In this document: positions 24,362 to 31,458 of the stretch, in pieces
Layout: every line of letters starts with the position of its first letter
Position numbering within the stretch: position 1 is the stretch's first letter
Assembly: GCF_900142475.1 (NCBI RefSeq)
Contig: NZ_FRAY01000003.1
Location: forward strand, 496,001-560,000
Length of the DNA: 64,000 nucleotides
Direction: 5' to 3'
Source: Fibrobacter sp. UWH4
GTDB taxonomy: Bacteria > Fibrobacterota > Fibrobacteria > Fibrobacterales > Fibrobacteraceae
Program-made: the position numbers and the translations under genes
Notes under the pieces: model-generated
Told to the model about the DNA's origin: nothing
The model's input: the letters and a program-made list of their open reading frames with translations, nothing else
Databases searched by the model: none

Positions 24362-26215
24362 ATGTTCACCTACCGCTACAGAGAACTTTCCGTCGCCCTT
24401 GCCAAGAAAGGGGAATACCGAGCTGCACTCGCCCGCGAACTCCGCTTGCACCCCGAAGAAATTTTCAACTTGCAGGTGGAGCGTTTCTCGCTGGATTGCC
24501 GCCGGAAAGGCGACCCCAAGTGGTCTTACAATGTGATTTTCGACTTGAAGCGCGAAGTCCGCGCCACGGGGAATCACGCCAAGGGACTTGTAGCGGCAAC
24601 GCGTGACAAGGAATCTCTTGAAAGCGACCCGCAAAAAAATAGTGTCGCGATGCCAGGGCATATCGACGTGATTGGCGCGGGTCCGAGCGGACTTTGGGCA
24701 GCCTTACATTTGCTGCGGAAAGGTTTTGCGGTAGACCTGTACGAACAGGGCAAATGCGTCGAAGAAAGATTCCGCGACATTAGGCGTTTTTTTGTAGACC
24801 GCAAGTTTAACGCTTACAGCAATGTTCTTTTTGGCGAAGGCGGTGCGGGGGCCTTTAGCGATGGAAAGCTGAATACCCGCACCCGGAACCTGTTCACAGA
24901 ACAGGTTCTACACGACATGGTCGAATTTGGAGTCGACGAATCGGTCGTGACCTTCGCCAAGCCGCATATCGGCACGGACCGCCTCGTTTTATTGCTGCGG
25001 AAAATGCGCGCAGAAATAGAAAGGCTCGGCGGCAAGATTCATTTTAGCACAGCGCTTGAAGACATCGAAATTAGGCAAGGGAAAATAACCGCTATTAAAT
25101 TGAGGAATGTCATTCTGGAGCGAGGCTATGGCCGACCGATAGAATCCATTGCCCCAATCACAAGAGTTAATCCGAGTGAAACAAGGCCGACTTCCGCAAC
25201 GTCATCCAGGAGCGAATCAAGGCAGTCTTCCGCGACGTCATCCTGGAACGAAACGAAGCTGTCTTCCGCAACGTCATCCTGGAGCGAATCAAATCAGTCT
25301 TCCGCAACGTCATCCTGGAACGAAACGAAGTGTAGTGACGGGATCCAGTGCAGCGTTTATACAGCATCATCGAATTCCTACTGGAAACCCTGCGAAGCGC
25401 TGGTGCTCGCCGTCGGGCATTCTGCCCGGAGCATTTACGAAATGCTCCACGCCCGTGGCGTCGCACTCGAAAGCAAGGCTTTTGCCATGGGCGTGCGCGT
25501 CGAGCACCCGCAAGCACTCATCAACATGCGCCAGCTCGGCCTGAATGTAGATACCAAGCTCACAGGGTCCGCCGAATATTTTCTCGCCACCCCGACACTG
25601 AATAAAACCAGCAGCGCCTACAGTTTCTGCATGTGCCCGGGTGGCGTCCTGGTGCCCTGCGCCTCGGAACCCGGGACCCTCGCCACCAACGGCATGAGCT
25701 ACAGCCGCCGCAACGGGCCTTTTGCAAATGGGGCAATCGCCGTGCCCATTGCGGCAAGCGACAATCTCTTTGGCGGGCACGAATTCCAGCGTAAAATCGA
25801 AAGCGACGCCTACGCGGTCGGCGGCAAGAACTACGCCGCTCCAGCCCAAAGCATCAAGGCGTTCCTCGCCCACCGCGAAGACAAATCGCTCCCGAAATCC
25901 ACCTACCCCTGCGGACTCGTACAGAGCAATCTCTGGGATTGGCTAGACAAGACCATTTGCAAGAGCCTCGCCGAAGGATTCCAAAATTTCGACAAGAAAA
26001 TTCCCGGATTCATCGAAGAAGGCCTGATTGTCGCCCCCGAAACACGCACCAGCAGCCCGCTGCGCATGAGCCGCAACAACGAAACACTCGAAAGTGTGAA
26101 TACCCGCGGCCTGTTTGTGCTCGGAGAAGGCGCCGGGTATTCCGGAGGAATTGTCACCAGCGCTGCCGACGGCGTTCGCCTCGCCCACTACGCGAAAAAG
26201 GATAAATTGGTATGA
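24362..26215 (+). CDS. FAD-dependent oxidoreductase (COG2509 type) with in-frame repeat insertion
   Basis: The start at 24362 (MFTYRYREL) is chosen because an ATG at 24329 lies inside the terminator. The 617 residues show an N-terminal domain, the dinucleotide-binding GAGPSGLWAALHLLRKG near residue 103, YEQGKCVEERFRDI, FGEGGAGAFSDGKLNTRTRN, LAVGHSARSIYEML, FCMCPGGVLVP and C-terminal GLFVLGEGAGYSGGIVTSAADG, all typical of this uncharacterised dehydrogenase family. About 80 residues (248-330) between VTAIKL and PCEALVLAVGHSAR are Ser/Thr-rich repeats (SATSSWNETK, SATSSWSESN) coded by tandem dispersed repeats. Flanking motifs are intact. Substrate unknown. Confidence 0.88.
   Translation: MFTYRYRELSVALAKKGEYRAALARELRLHPEEIFNLQVERFSLDCRRKGDPKWSYNVIFDLKREVRATGNHAKGLVAATRDKESLESDPQKNSVAMPGHIDVIGAGPSGLWAALHLLRKGFAVDLYEQGKCVEERFRDIRRFFVDRKFNAYSNVLFGEGGAGAFSDGKLNTRTRNLFTEQVLHDMVEFGVDESVVTFAKPHIGTDRLVLLLRKMRAEIERLGGKIHFSTALEDIEIRQGKITAIKLRNVILERGYGRPIESIAPITRVNPSETRPTSATSSRSESRQSSATSSWNETKLSSATSSWSESNQSSATSSWNETKCSDGIQCSVYTASSNSYWKPCEALVLAVGHSARSIYEMLHARGVALESKAFAMGVRVEHPQALINMRQLGLNVDTKLTGSAEYFLATPTLNKTSSAYSFCMCPGGVLVPCASEPGTLATNGMSYSRRNGPFANGAIAVPIAASDNLFGGHEFQRKIESDAYAVGGKNYAAPAQSIKAFLAHREDKSLPKSTYPCGLVQSNLWDWLDKTICKSLAEGFQNFDKKIPGFIEEGLIVAPETRTSSPLRMSRNNETLESVNTRGLFVLGEGAGYSGGIVTSAADGVRLAHYAKKDKLV
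25104..25345. repeat. Tandem array of hairpin-element fragments inside the oxidoreductase gene
   Basis: Starts with GTCATTCTGGAGCGAGGC, a half of the 89-bp element, then four units of about 39 bp each containing CTTCCGCAACGTCATCCTGG followed by AGCGAATCAA or AACGAAACGAA, and ends GACGGGATCCAG. The array is read in frame. Confidence 0.85.
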
Positions 26216-26219
26216 GCAA

Positions 26220-26325
26220 TGATTTCGCTCATAAATTCGCTTTGAGGTCACTCCGCTTAAAGCCAATACACCTTAAACCTCAAAGGCACGTAGTGCCGAC
26301 CTCTTACCCCACACCTCAGGTTAGC
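26220..26325. repeat. CCTCAAAG-hairpin-GACC repeats between genes
   Basis: Two units in opposite senses: TTTGAGGTCACTCCGCTTAAAG and CCTCAAAGGCACGTAGTGCC followed by GACCTC; the second has the perfect stem GGCAC-GTA-GTGCC. Ends CCCCACACCTCAGG just before the start of the pseudouridine synthase gene. Confidence 0.75.
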
Positions 26326-26327
26326 CT

Positions 26328-27413
26328 ATGATTACTCGCTTCATTGACCGCAATTTTGCTAACATGCGCCTCGACCGTTTTTTGCGCAAGGCATTCCCCG
26401 ACGAATCGCTGTCGGTCTTTTTCGCCGTCATCCGCAAGAAGAAAGTCCGCGTGAACGGCGTCGTTGGTAAAGCGAACCAGATGCTGCAGGAAGGTGATAC
26501 CGTCTGCATCTACGAGAATTTCAAGAGCGTCGAAAACAATTCGGATTTCGGAATTCAGAATTCAGAAACCAAAGACATCGTTGCGAGTTCCGAAGGAACG
26601 AAGCAACCCAGCACCGGTTTTGCAAAAGCAAAGTCCACCTGGGGCAAAACAGACGAGAGACTAAAGACGAGAGACGAAAGGAACGCTTCTTGGGGTGCCA
26701 AGGAACTCGACATTGTCATCCAGACCGAAGACTATGTGGTCGTGAACAAACCCTCGGGACTTGCAAGCCAGCCGGGTTCCGGCACTCGCCCCGGCGAGAG
26801 CCTCGTGGAATACCTATGGGAATGGGGCCGCCGCGAAGGACTTGACTTCAAGCCCACCATCGCCCACCGCCTCGACCAAGAAACTTCGGGCATGATTATC
26901 GCCGCCCTCCACGGCGACACGCTCCGCGACTTTACTCGCATGATTCGCGAACACGAAGTTGACAAGTTCTATTACGCGCTCGTCAAAGGCAACCTCAAAA
27001 AAGACAAGGGAACCATAAACGAAACGCTCACCCGCACCGACGCCGCCAAGGGCAGCAAGATGAAGGTCGGCGAAACCGGCAAGGATGCCCAGCAGGCAAT
27101 CACCCACTACCGTGTCAAGCAGCATTACGAAGGCTACGACCTGGTAAAAATCAAGCTCGAAACGGGTCGCATGCACCAGATCCGCGCCCATTTCGCAAGC
27201 ATCGGACACCCGCTCCTCGGCGACACTCGCTACGGCGATTTTGCGCTCAACCGCGAAGTCAAAAAACAGCTCGGGCTGCACAGGCTCTTCTTACACAGCT
27301 GTCGTCTAGAATTTGTATGGCACGGCGACAAAATCGTACTCGATTGTCCGCTCCCCAAGGAACTGCAAAGCGTCGTGGACCAACTAAAGCCTATTCGCCA
27401 CGAGCACCGATAA
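26328..27413 (+). CDS. RluA-family 23S rRNA/tRNA pseudouridine synthase with in-frame repeats
   Basis: Converts specific uridines to pseudouridine in rRNA or tRNA. An S4 RNA-binding domain (residues 8-60: MRLDRFLRKAFPDESLS, KKVRVNGVVGKANQML) is followed by the catalytic domain with YVVVNKPSGLASQPGSGT, the active-site HRLDQETSGMIIAA near residue 182, KFYYALVKG, and the C-terminal LETGRMHQIRAHFASIGHPLLGDTRYG. Between the domains, residues 70-125 are low complexity and coded by three repeat types (see separate entry). Which rRNA position is modified cannot be told. No Shine-Dalgarno site is evident; the gene begins right after a repeat. Confidence 0.92.
   Translation: MITRFIDRNFANMRLDRFLRKAFPDESLSVFFAVIRKKKVRVNGVVGKANQMLQEGDTVCIYENFKSVENNSDFGIQNSETKDIVASSEGTKQPSTGFAKAKSTWGKTDERLKTRDERNASWGAKELDIVIQTEDYVVVNKPSGLASQPGSGTRPGESLVEYLWEWGRREGLDFKPTIAHRLDQETSGMIIAALHGDTLRDFTRMIREHEVDKFYYALVKGNLKKDKGTINETLTRTDAAKGSKMKVGETGKDAQQAITHYRVKQHYEGYDLVKIKLETGRMHQIRAHFASIGHPLLGDTRYGDFALNREVKKQLGLHRLFLHSCRLEFVWHGDKIVLDCPLPKELQSVVDQLKPIRHEHR
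26534..26697. repeat. Three repeat families side by side inside the pseudouridine synthase gene
   Basis: TTCGGATTTCGGAATTCAG then AATTCAG (family also at 31.4 and 55.5 kb); then a nested hairpin GTTGC-GA-GTTCC-GAA-GGAAC-GAA-GCAAC; then GACGAGAGACTAAAGACGAG and AGACGAAAGG (family also at 47.3 kb). All lie in the S4/catalytic linker and are in frame. Confidence 0.8.
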
Positions 27414-27418
27414 AAGAC

Positions 27419-28159
27419 TTATTTATTTCCCTGCTCGACCTGCTTGATATCCTTTTGCGAAGCTCTGGTCAGGGAATAAGTGTCAAAGGCGGCCTCTCGC
27501 GGGAGCTGCAACTCGATGGATGTAATTTTCTCCATCTTTGCCTCCCCCTTTTCAAGGGAAAGGTCAAAGACATGTCCGCCAAAACGTTTGTCTTCGGAAA
27601 CAAAGTGGAAATGCCACCCAGCCGCATTGATTCCATCCATATAATCGGGATAGTACAGACAAACTAGCGTCCCTCCAATATTGTCAAATTCAAATGACTT
27701 CTGCCTTTCGAACAGGAGCTCCTTCAACTCAATATGATGCGCCTTGAGCCCGCTTTCGGAGCGGGCATTTACCTTCTTGAAAAATCCGTCTATCCGCACC
27801 ATATGCATACTGTTGAGACCGAAGTGTTCCTCAATTTTCACATTCAGCAATGCCTTGAGACTATTAATATTCTCGACGGCATCGACCGCAAATGATTCCT
27901 GATTCTTTAAGAATACGACCGATGCAAATGGAACACCTAAATCAGCGGGAGTCTCGCTTACGGAGCCATCATCAGCAGCGCGGTAGCAATGACCATCCAC
28001 GACAATCATCTCGCCGTCGCAGTTTTCAAAAGTTCCAAGCCCCGTATCCCCGTTCTGCAGCAAATCACGAACTTTGACAACCGTTCGCGTGTAACCGAGC
28101 GCAAGTGCACTCAGGGTAGATACCTGGTACATTTTTTCGCTAGATGCATTTTCATTCAT
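27419..28159 (-). CDS. budA: Acetolactate decarboxylase
   Basis: Decarboxylates 2-acetolactate to acetoin, using zinc. The 246 residues (start at 28159 after AAGGAGA; the upstream start at 28186 would place the ribosome site inside the gene) contain the family core: YQVSTLSALALGYTRTVVKVRDLL, GTFENCDGEMIVVDGHCYRA, VRIDGFFKKVNAR, TLVCLYYPDYMDGINAAG and the zinc ligands WHFHFVSEDKRFGGHV with a downstream Glu-rich strand. It is monocistronic and convergent with the pseudouridine synthase, 5 bases apart. Acetolactate synthase is not nearby; acetoin/butanediol formation or regulation of branched amino acid flux is the likely role. Confidence 0.94.
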   Translation of the reverse strand: MNENASSEKMYQVSTLSALALGYTRTVVKVRDLLQNGDTGLGTFENCDGEMIVVDGHCYRAADDGSVSETPADLGVPFASVVFLKNQESFAVDAVENINSLKALLNVKIEEHFGLNSMHMVRIDGFFKKVNARSESGLKAHHIELKELLFERQKSFEFDNIGGTLVCLYYPDYMDGINAAGWHFHFVSEDKRFGGHVFDLSLEKGEAKMEKITSIELQLPREAAFDTYSLTRASQKDIKQVEQGNK

Positions 28160-28301
28160 CACAAAATCTCCTTCTTTCTTGTTCAATATTTAGTTATTCT
28201 CCACGCACTTGCAACCACATTTTCTACATTTACCTGCGAAAAATAACGAATCGGCGAAGGAATAAATAATCGTTTTGCCGCCGCATTTTAAAGAGGAAAA
28301 G

Positions 28302-30737
28302 ATGAAAGTTTCTTTGAATTGGCTCAGACGTCATGTGGATCTTCCGGAATCTGCGGAAGAAGTTGCAAAGGCTCTCACCGCCGTCGGTCTCGAAGTCGAA
28401 GGTATGGAAGAACCGGGCAAGGTTTATGAAAAGCTCGTTGTCGCAAAAGTTCTCACTTGCGATGCCCACCCGGACAGCGACCATTTGCACATCACGACCG
28501 TGAACGACGGCAAGGAAGTCATCCAGGTTGTTTGCGGAGCCCCGAACGTGGCTGCAGACCAGACCGTGGTGCTCGCCCCGATTGGTGCGGAACTTCCGCT
28601 CCCTGACGGTGGCACGCTCAAGATGAAGAAGTCCAAGATTCGTGGCGTCGAAAGTTTCGGCATGATTTGCGCCGAAGACGAAATCGGCCTCAGCGACGAC
28701 CACGCAGGCATCATGGTTCTCGACGACAGCATTCCCGCTGGCACCCCGTTCGTAAGTCTCGGCCTTTACGACGTTTGCTTTGAACTGAACGTGACCCCGA
28801 ACCGCCCGGATGCATTAAGCCACCGTGGCGTGGCCCGCGAACTGGCCGCAAAGTTCAACCGTCCGCTGAAGCCGCTCGCCTACGAACTCAAGGAAGACTC
28901 CGAAGCAGCAAGCTCTGCCATCAGCCTCGAAGTGGATTCCGGTTGCGGTTGTTCCCGCTACGTGGGACGCGTCATCAAAGACGTAAAAGTTGAAAAGTCC
29001 CCGGCATGGCTCGCAAAGCTCCTGCATGCTGTAGGCATGAACAGCATCAACAACGTGGTGGACATCACGAACTTCATTCTGATGGACGTGGGCCAGCCGC
29101 TCCACAGCTTCGCCATGGACCAGCTCCATGGCAACAAGATCAAGGTGCGCCGCGCCGTGAAGGGCGAAAAGATCGAAACCATCGACCACACCGCTCACGA
29201 ACTCGTCGAAAACGACCTCGTGATTTGCGACGGCGACCGTCCGGCTTGCGTAGCCGGCGTGATGGGCGGCGTTGAATCCGAAATAGTCGACACCACCAAG
29301 AACGTGTTCCTCGAAAGTGCCTGGTTCAACCCGACCATCGTCCGCAAGCAGGCCAAGCGTCTCTGCATCTCGACCGATTCCAGCTACCGCTTTGAACGCG
29401 AAATCGACTTTACCACCCAGGACGAATACAGCCGCTACGCCTGCGCCATGATTCAAGAAGTCGCCGGTGGCCGCATTCTCAAGGGCACCGTCGAATACAC
29501 GGGCGACGACCACAAGAAGGCTCTCAACGAAGTCACGCTCCGCACCGCCCGCGCCGAAAAGATTATCGGCATGAAGATTGATGCTGCCGACATCGAAAAG
29601 TACCTCACTGGTATCGCTCTCGAAGTCGTGAAGAAAGACGCCGAATCCATCACCTTCAGGATTCCGGGTTTCCGCCCCGACCTCGAACGCGAAGTCGACC
29701 TTATCGAAGAAGTCGCCCGCCTTATCGGTTTCGACAACATCCCGTACACGCTGCCCTCCTTCAAGATGCAGCCGAACGAACTTCCGCCGATCGAAGTCCT
29801 GAACCGTAAGATTCGCAAGACGCTTTCTGCAATGGGCCTGCACGAATGCCTGAGCCTTCGCTTTACGAGCAAGGCCCGCACCGAAGCTTTGTTCGGTGCA
29901 GAAAATGACGACCGCCGCAGCAAGCCCGCAGCGCTTCTCAACCCGCTTTCCGATGAACTCGGCGTGGTTCCGACCAGCCTCCTCCCGAATCTTCTCAAGA
30001 GCGTTGCCGAAAACGAAAAGAACCGCCCTGGTTCCGTTCGCCTGTTCGAAGTGGCCAAGGGTCAGTTCAAGCGCGACCGCAAGGACGTGCGCGATCCGGG
30101 CTTCGACGAATCGAACCTCGTCGCCCTCGCCGTTGCAGGCGCCTTCGATGTAAACCCGCTCAACGACAAGCCTGCCCAGATCGACTTTGCCGCCTTCAAG
30201 GGGCTGGTGCAGAGTTTCCTCAAGCGCGTGGGCCTCGTAGTGGAGTTCCGCGTGCCTGCCAAGGCTGAAATTTACCTGCACCCGGGCAAGCAAGTCGAAG
30301 TCCTCGCCGACGGCGTGGTGCTCGGCACCATGGGCGAACTCCACCCGACCGCCATGGCCGCTTTCGATATCGGCTACAGCACCTACGTGATGGAACTCGA
30401 CATGGACAAGATGGAACACGCCACCCACAAGAAGATCGTGTTCGAACCGTTCAGCCGCCAGGTACCGTCTAGCCGCGACATTTCCATCGAAGTCGACAAG
30501 ACCATGACTCACGAACAGATTCTTGCACGCATCAAGGGCCTGAACCCGAAGAACCTCGCGAAGATTACGCTCAAGAGCATCTACGAAGGCGACAAGATCG
30601 AAGCCGGCAAGAAGAACATGGTCTACAGTCTGACCTACCAGGCCATGGACCGCACCCTTACCGACGACGAAGTCAACAAGGCCCACAACAAGCTGCGTGA
30701 CAAGCTCGTCGCCAACGGCGACATCGTGCTGAGATAG
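28302..30737 (+). CDS. pheT: Phenylalanine-tRNA ligase beta subunit
   Basis: Beta subunit of the alpha2-beta2 enzyme that charges tRNA-Phe. The start at 28302 (MKVSLNWLRRHVDLP) follows AGAGGAAAAG and is the usual PheT N-terminus. Domains of the 811-residue chain: N-terminal domain, tRNA-binding EMAP-like (VAKVLTCDAHPDSDHLHI, VVCGAPNV, near 40-150), B3/B4 editing domain (200-400; ITNFILMDVGQPLHSFAMDQL), B5 (400-470), core (LIGFDNIPYTLPS) and C-terminal anticodon-binding FDX-ACB (FEPFSRQVPSSRDIS, near 715). pheS is not in the window next to it, so the two subunit genes may be split. Confidence 0.98.
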   Translation: MKVSLNWLRRHVDLPESAEEVAKALTAVGLEVEGMEEPGKVYEKLVVAKVLTCDAHPDSDHLHITTVNDGKEVIQVVCGAPNVAADQTVVLAPIGAELPLPDGGTLKMKKSKIRGVESFGMICAEDEIGLSDDHAGIMVLDDSIPAGTPFVSLGLYDVCFELNVTPNRPDALSHRGVARELAAKFNRPLKPLAYELKEDSEAASSAISLEVDSGCGCSRYVGRVIKDVKVEKSPAWLAKLLHAVGMNSINNVVDITNFILMDVGQPLHSFAMDQLHGNKIKVRRAVKGEKIETIDHTAHELVENDLVICDGDRPACVAGVMGGVESEIVDTTKNVFLESAWFNPTIVRKQAKRLCISTDSSYRFEREIDFTTQDEYSRYACAMIQEVAGGRILKGTVEYTGDDHKKALNEVTLRTARAEKIIGMKIDAADIEKYLTGIALEVVKKDAESITFRIPGFRPDLEREVDLIEEVARLIGFDNIPYTLPSFKMQPNELPPIEVLNRKIRKTLSAMGLHECLSLRFTSKARTEALFGAENDDRRSKPAALLNPLSDELGVVPTSLLPNLLKSVAENEKNRPGSVRLFEVAKGQFKRDRKDVRDPGFDESNLVALAVAGAFDVNPLNDKPAQIDFAAFKGLVQSFLKRVGLVVEFRVPAKAEIYLHPGKQVEVLADGVVLGTMGELHPTAMAAFDIGYSTYVMELDMDKMEHATHKKIVFEPFSRQVPSSRDISIEVDKTMTHEQILARIKGLNPKNLAKITLKSIYEGDKIEAGKKNMVYSLTYQAMDRTLTDDEVNKAHNKLRDKLVANGDIVLR

Positions 30738-30810
30738 GTGTGAGCTCGGGCCTCACGGCCCTTTGAGCTATGAGCAATGAGCGCGCATTTCTTCGGAATG
30801 CTGTGAGATA
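30738..30810. repeat. Repeat of the CTCAAAG-hairpin family after pheT
   Basis: GGGCC-TCAC-GGCCC followed by TTTGAGC, then ATGAGCAATGAGC. In the complement this is GCTCAAAG plus a perfect five-pair stem, the same layout as copies in tilS and at 26.3 kb. Confidence 0.6.
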
Positions 30811-30842
30811 CAAAAAGAGCCCCTTACAGGGGCTCTCATTAT
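30811..30842. terminator. Bidirectional terminator between pheT and the TerB-like gene
   Basis: GAGCCCC-TTACA-GGGGCTC (30817-30835), flanked by AAAAA on the left and CATTATTT on the right. It can serve both convergent genes. Confidence 0.8.
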
Positions 30843-30867
30843 TTAGATACTCATAGCACACAACGTG

Positions 30868-30924
30868 TGCGGCCTCACAGCTCAAAGCGTAGCGCCCTCA
30901 GAGGCGGTCACGCCGACCTCATCG
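30868..30924. repeat. Two further CTCAAAG-hairpin units
   Basis: CTCACAGCTCAAAGCGTAGC followed by GCCCTCA, then GGCG-GTCA-CGCC followed by GACCTCAT. Located between the terminator and the stop codon of the TerB-like gene. Confidence 0.6.
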
Positions 30925-31302
30925 CTATTCCAGCGCTTCACGAATCTGCTGGATAAAGTCCATTTCTTCGGGCGACACGTTGCTTTCGTTTTCGTTTTCT
31001 TTAGAGGCGTTCGCTACACGGAGCATCGATTCAAGAACCTTGCTCTTGAATTCGCCAGACTCATTCTTGATGGCCTCGACACAAGCAGCGGCACGGTCCT
31101 TAGCCGATTTAAACTTCGCATAGGTGTTGTTGAAATCGTCCCAAGAAACATCCGGGGTCAGTTCGTCATGAATCGCATCCAGCGTATCGCTTTCGGCTTC
31201 CGTTGCCGAAGTGGAACCCGGCAAAAGCTTGTCGGTTTCGGATTCGTGATAAAGACAAGCCACCTGCCAAGAAAGAATCAAAAGAGCCAAATTCGAATTC
31301 AT
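30925..31302 (-). CDS. Small helical protein, possibly TerB-like
   Basis: The ATG at 31302 (MNSNLALLILSW) follows GAGGTAAAC; the start at 31326 is inside the A-rich leader. The 125 residues are predicted helical, with LALLILSWQVACLYH at the N-terminus, a Glu/Ser/Thr-rich middle, and a C-terminus VANASKENENESNVSPEEMDFIQQIREALE whose last part (SPEEMDFIQQI) resembles the acid-residue helix of TerB/DjlA-type co-chaperone domains. The match is weak and seen only by eye. It is a single gene with a TAnnTTTG box at 31324-31331. Function unknown. Confidence 0.65.
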   Translation of the reverse strand: MNSNLALLILSWQVACLYHESETDKLLPGSTSATEAESDTLDAIHDELTPDVSWDDFNNTYAKFKSAKDRAAACVEAIKNESGEFKSKVLESMLRVANASKENENESNVSPEEMDFIQQIREALE

Positions 31303-31323
31303 GTTTACCTCAATTTTTTTTTG

Positions 31324-31331
31324 CAAAGATA
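31324..31331 (-). promoter_or_regulatory. TAnnTTTG promoter box for the TerB-like gene
   Basis: Minus strand TATCTTTG, 21 bases before the ATG at 31302 with GAGGT between. Confidence 0.5.
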
Positions 31332-31396
31332 CAAAATGAAAATGGTTTGCTTCGTCACTTCGCTCCTTGCAATGACGCTTTTTTACTTTTCATTTT

Positions 31397-31435
31397 AAAA
31401 GCTCCGAATTCTGAAATCTGAATTCCGAATTTCAA
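31397..31435. repeat. GAATTC-rich dispersed repeat before dnaX
   Basis: GCTCCGAATTCTGAAATCTG followed by AATTCCGAATTTC. Same family as at 55.46-55.56 kb and inside the pseudouridine synthase gene. Confidence 0.65.
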
Positions 31436-31458
31436 GCTCATTTTACTACTTTTAGGCT

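Noticed and set aside
24362-26215. Frameshift or assembly error in the oxidoreductase gene
   Set aside because: Both halves are in the same frame, and the odd segment is explained by whole repeat units.
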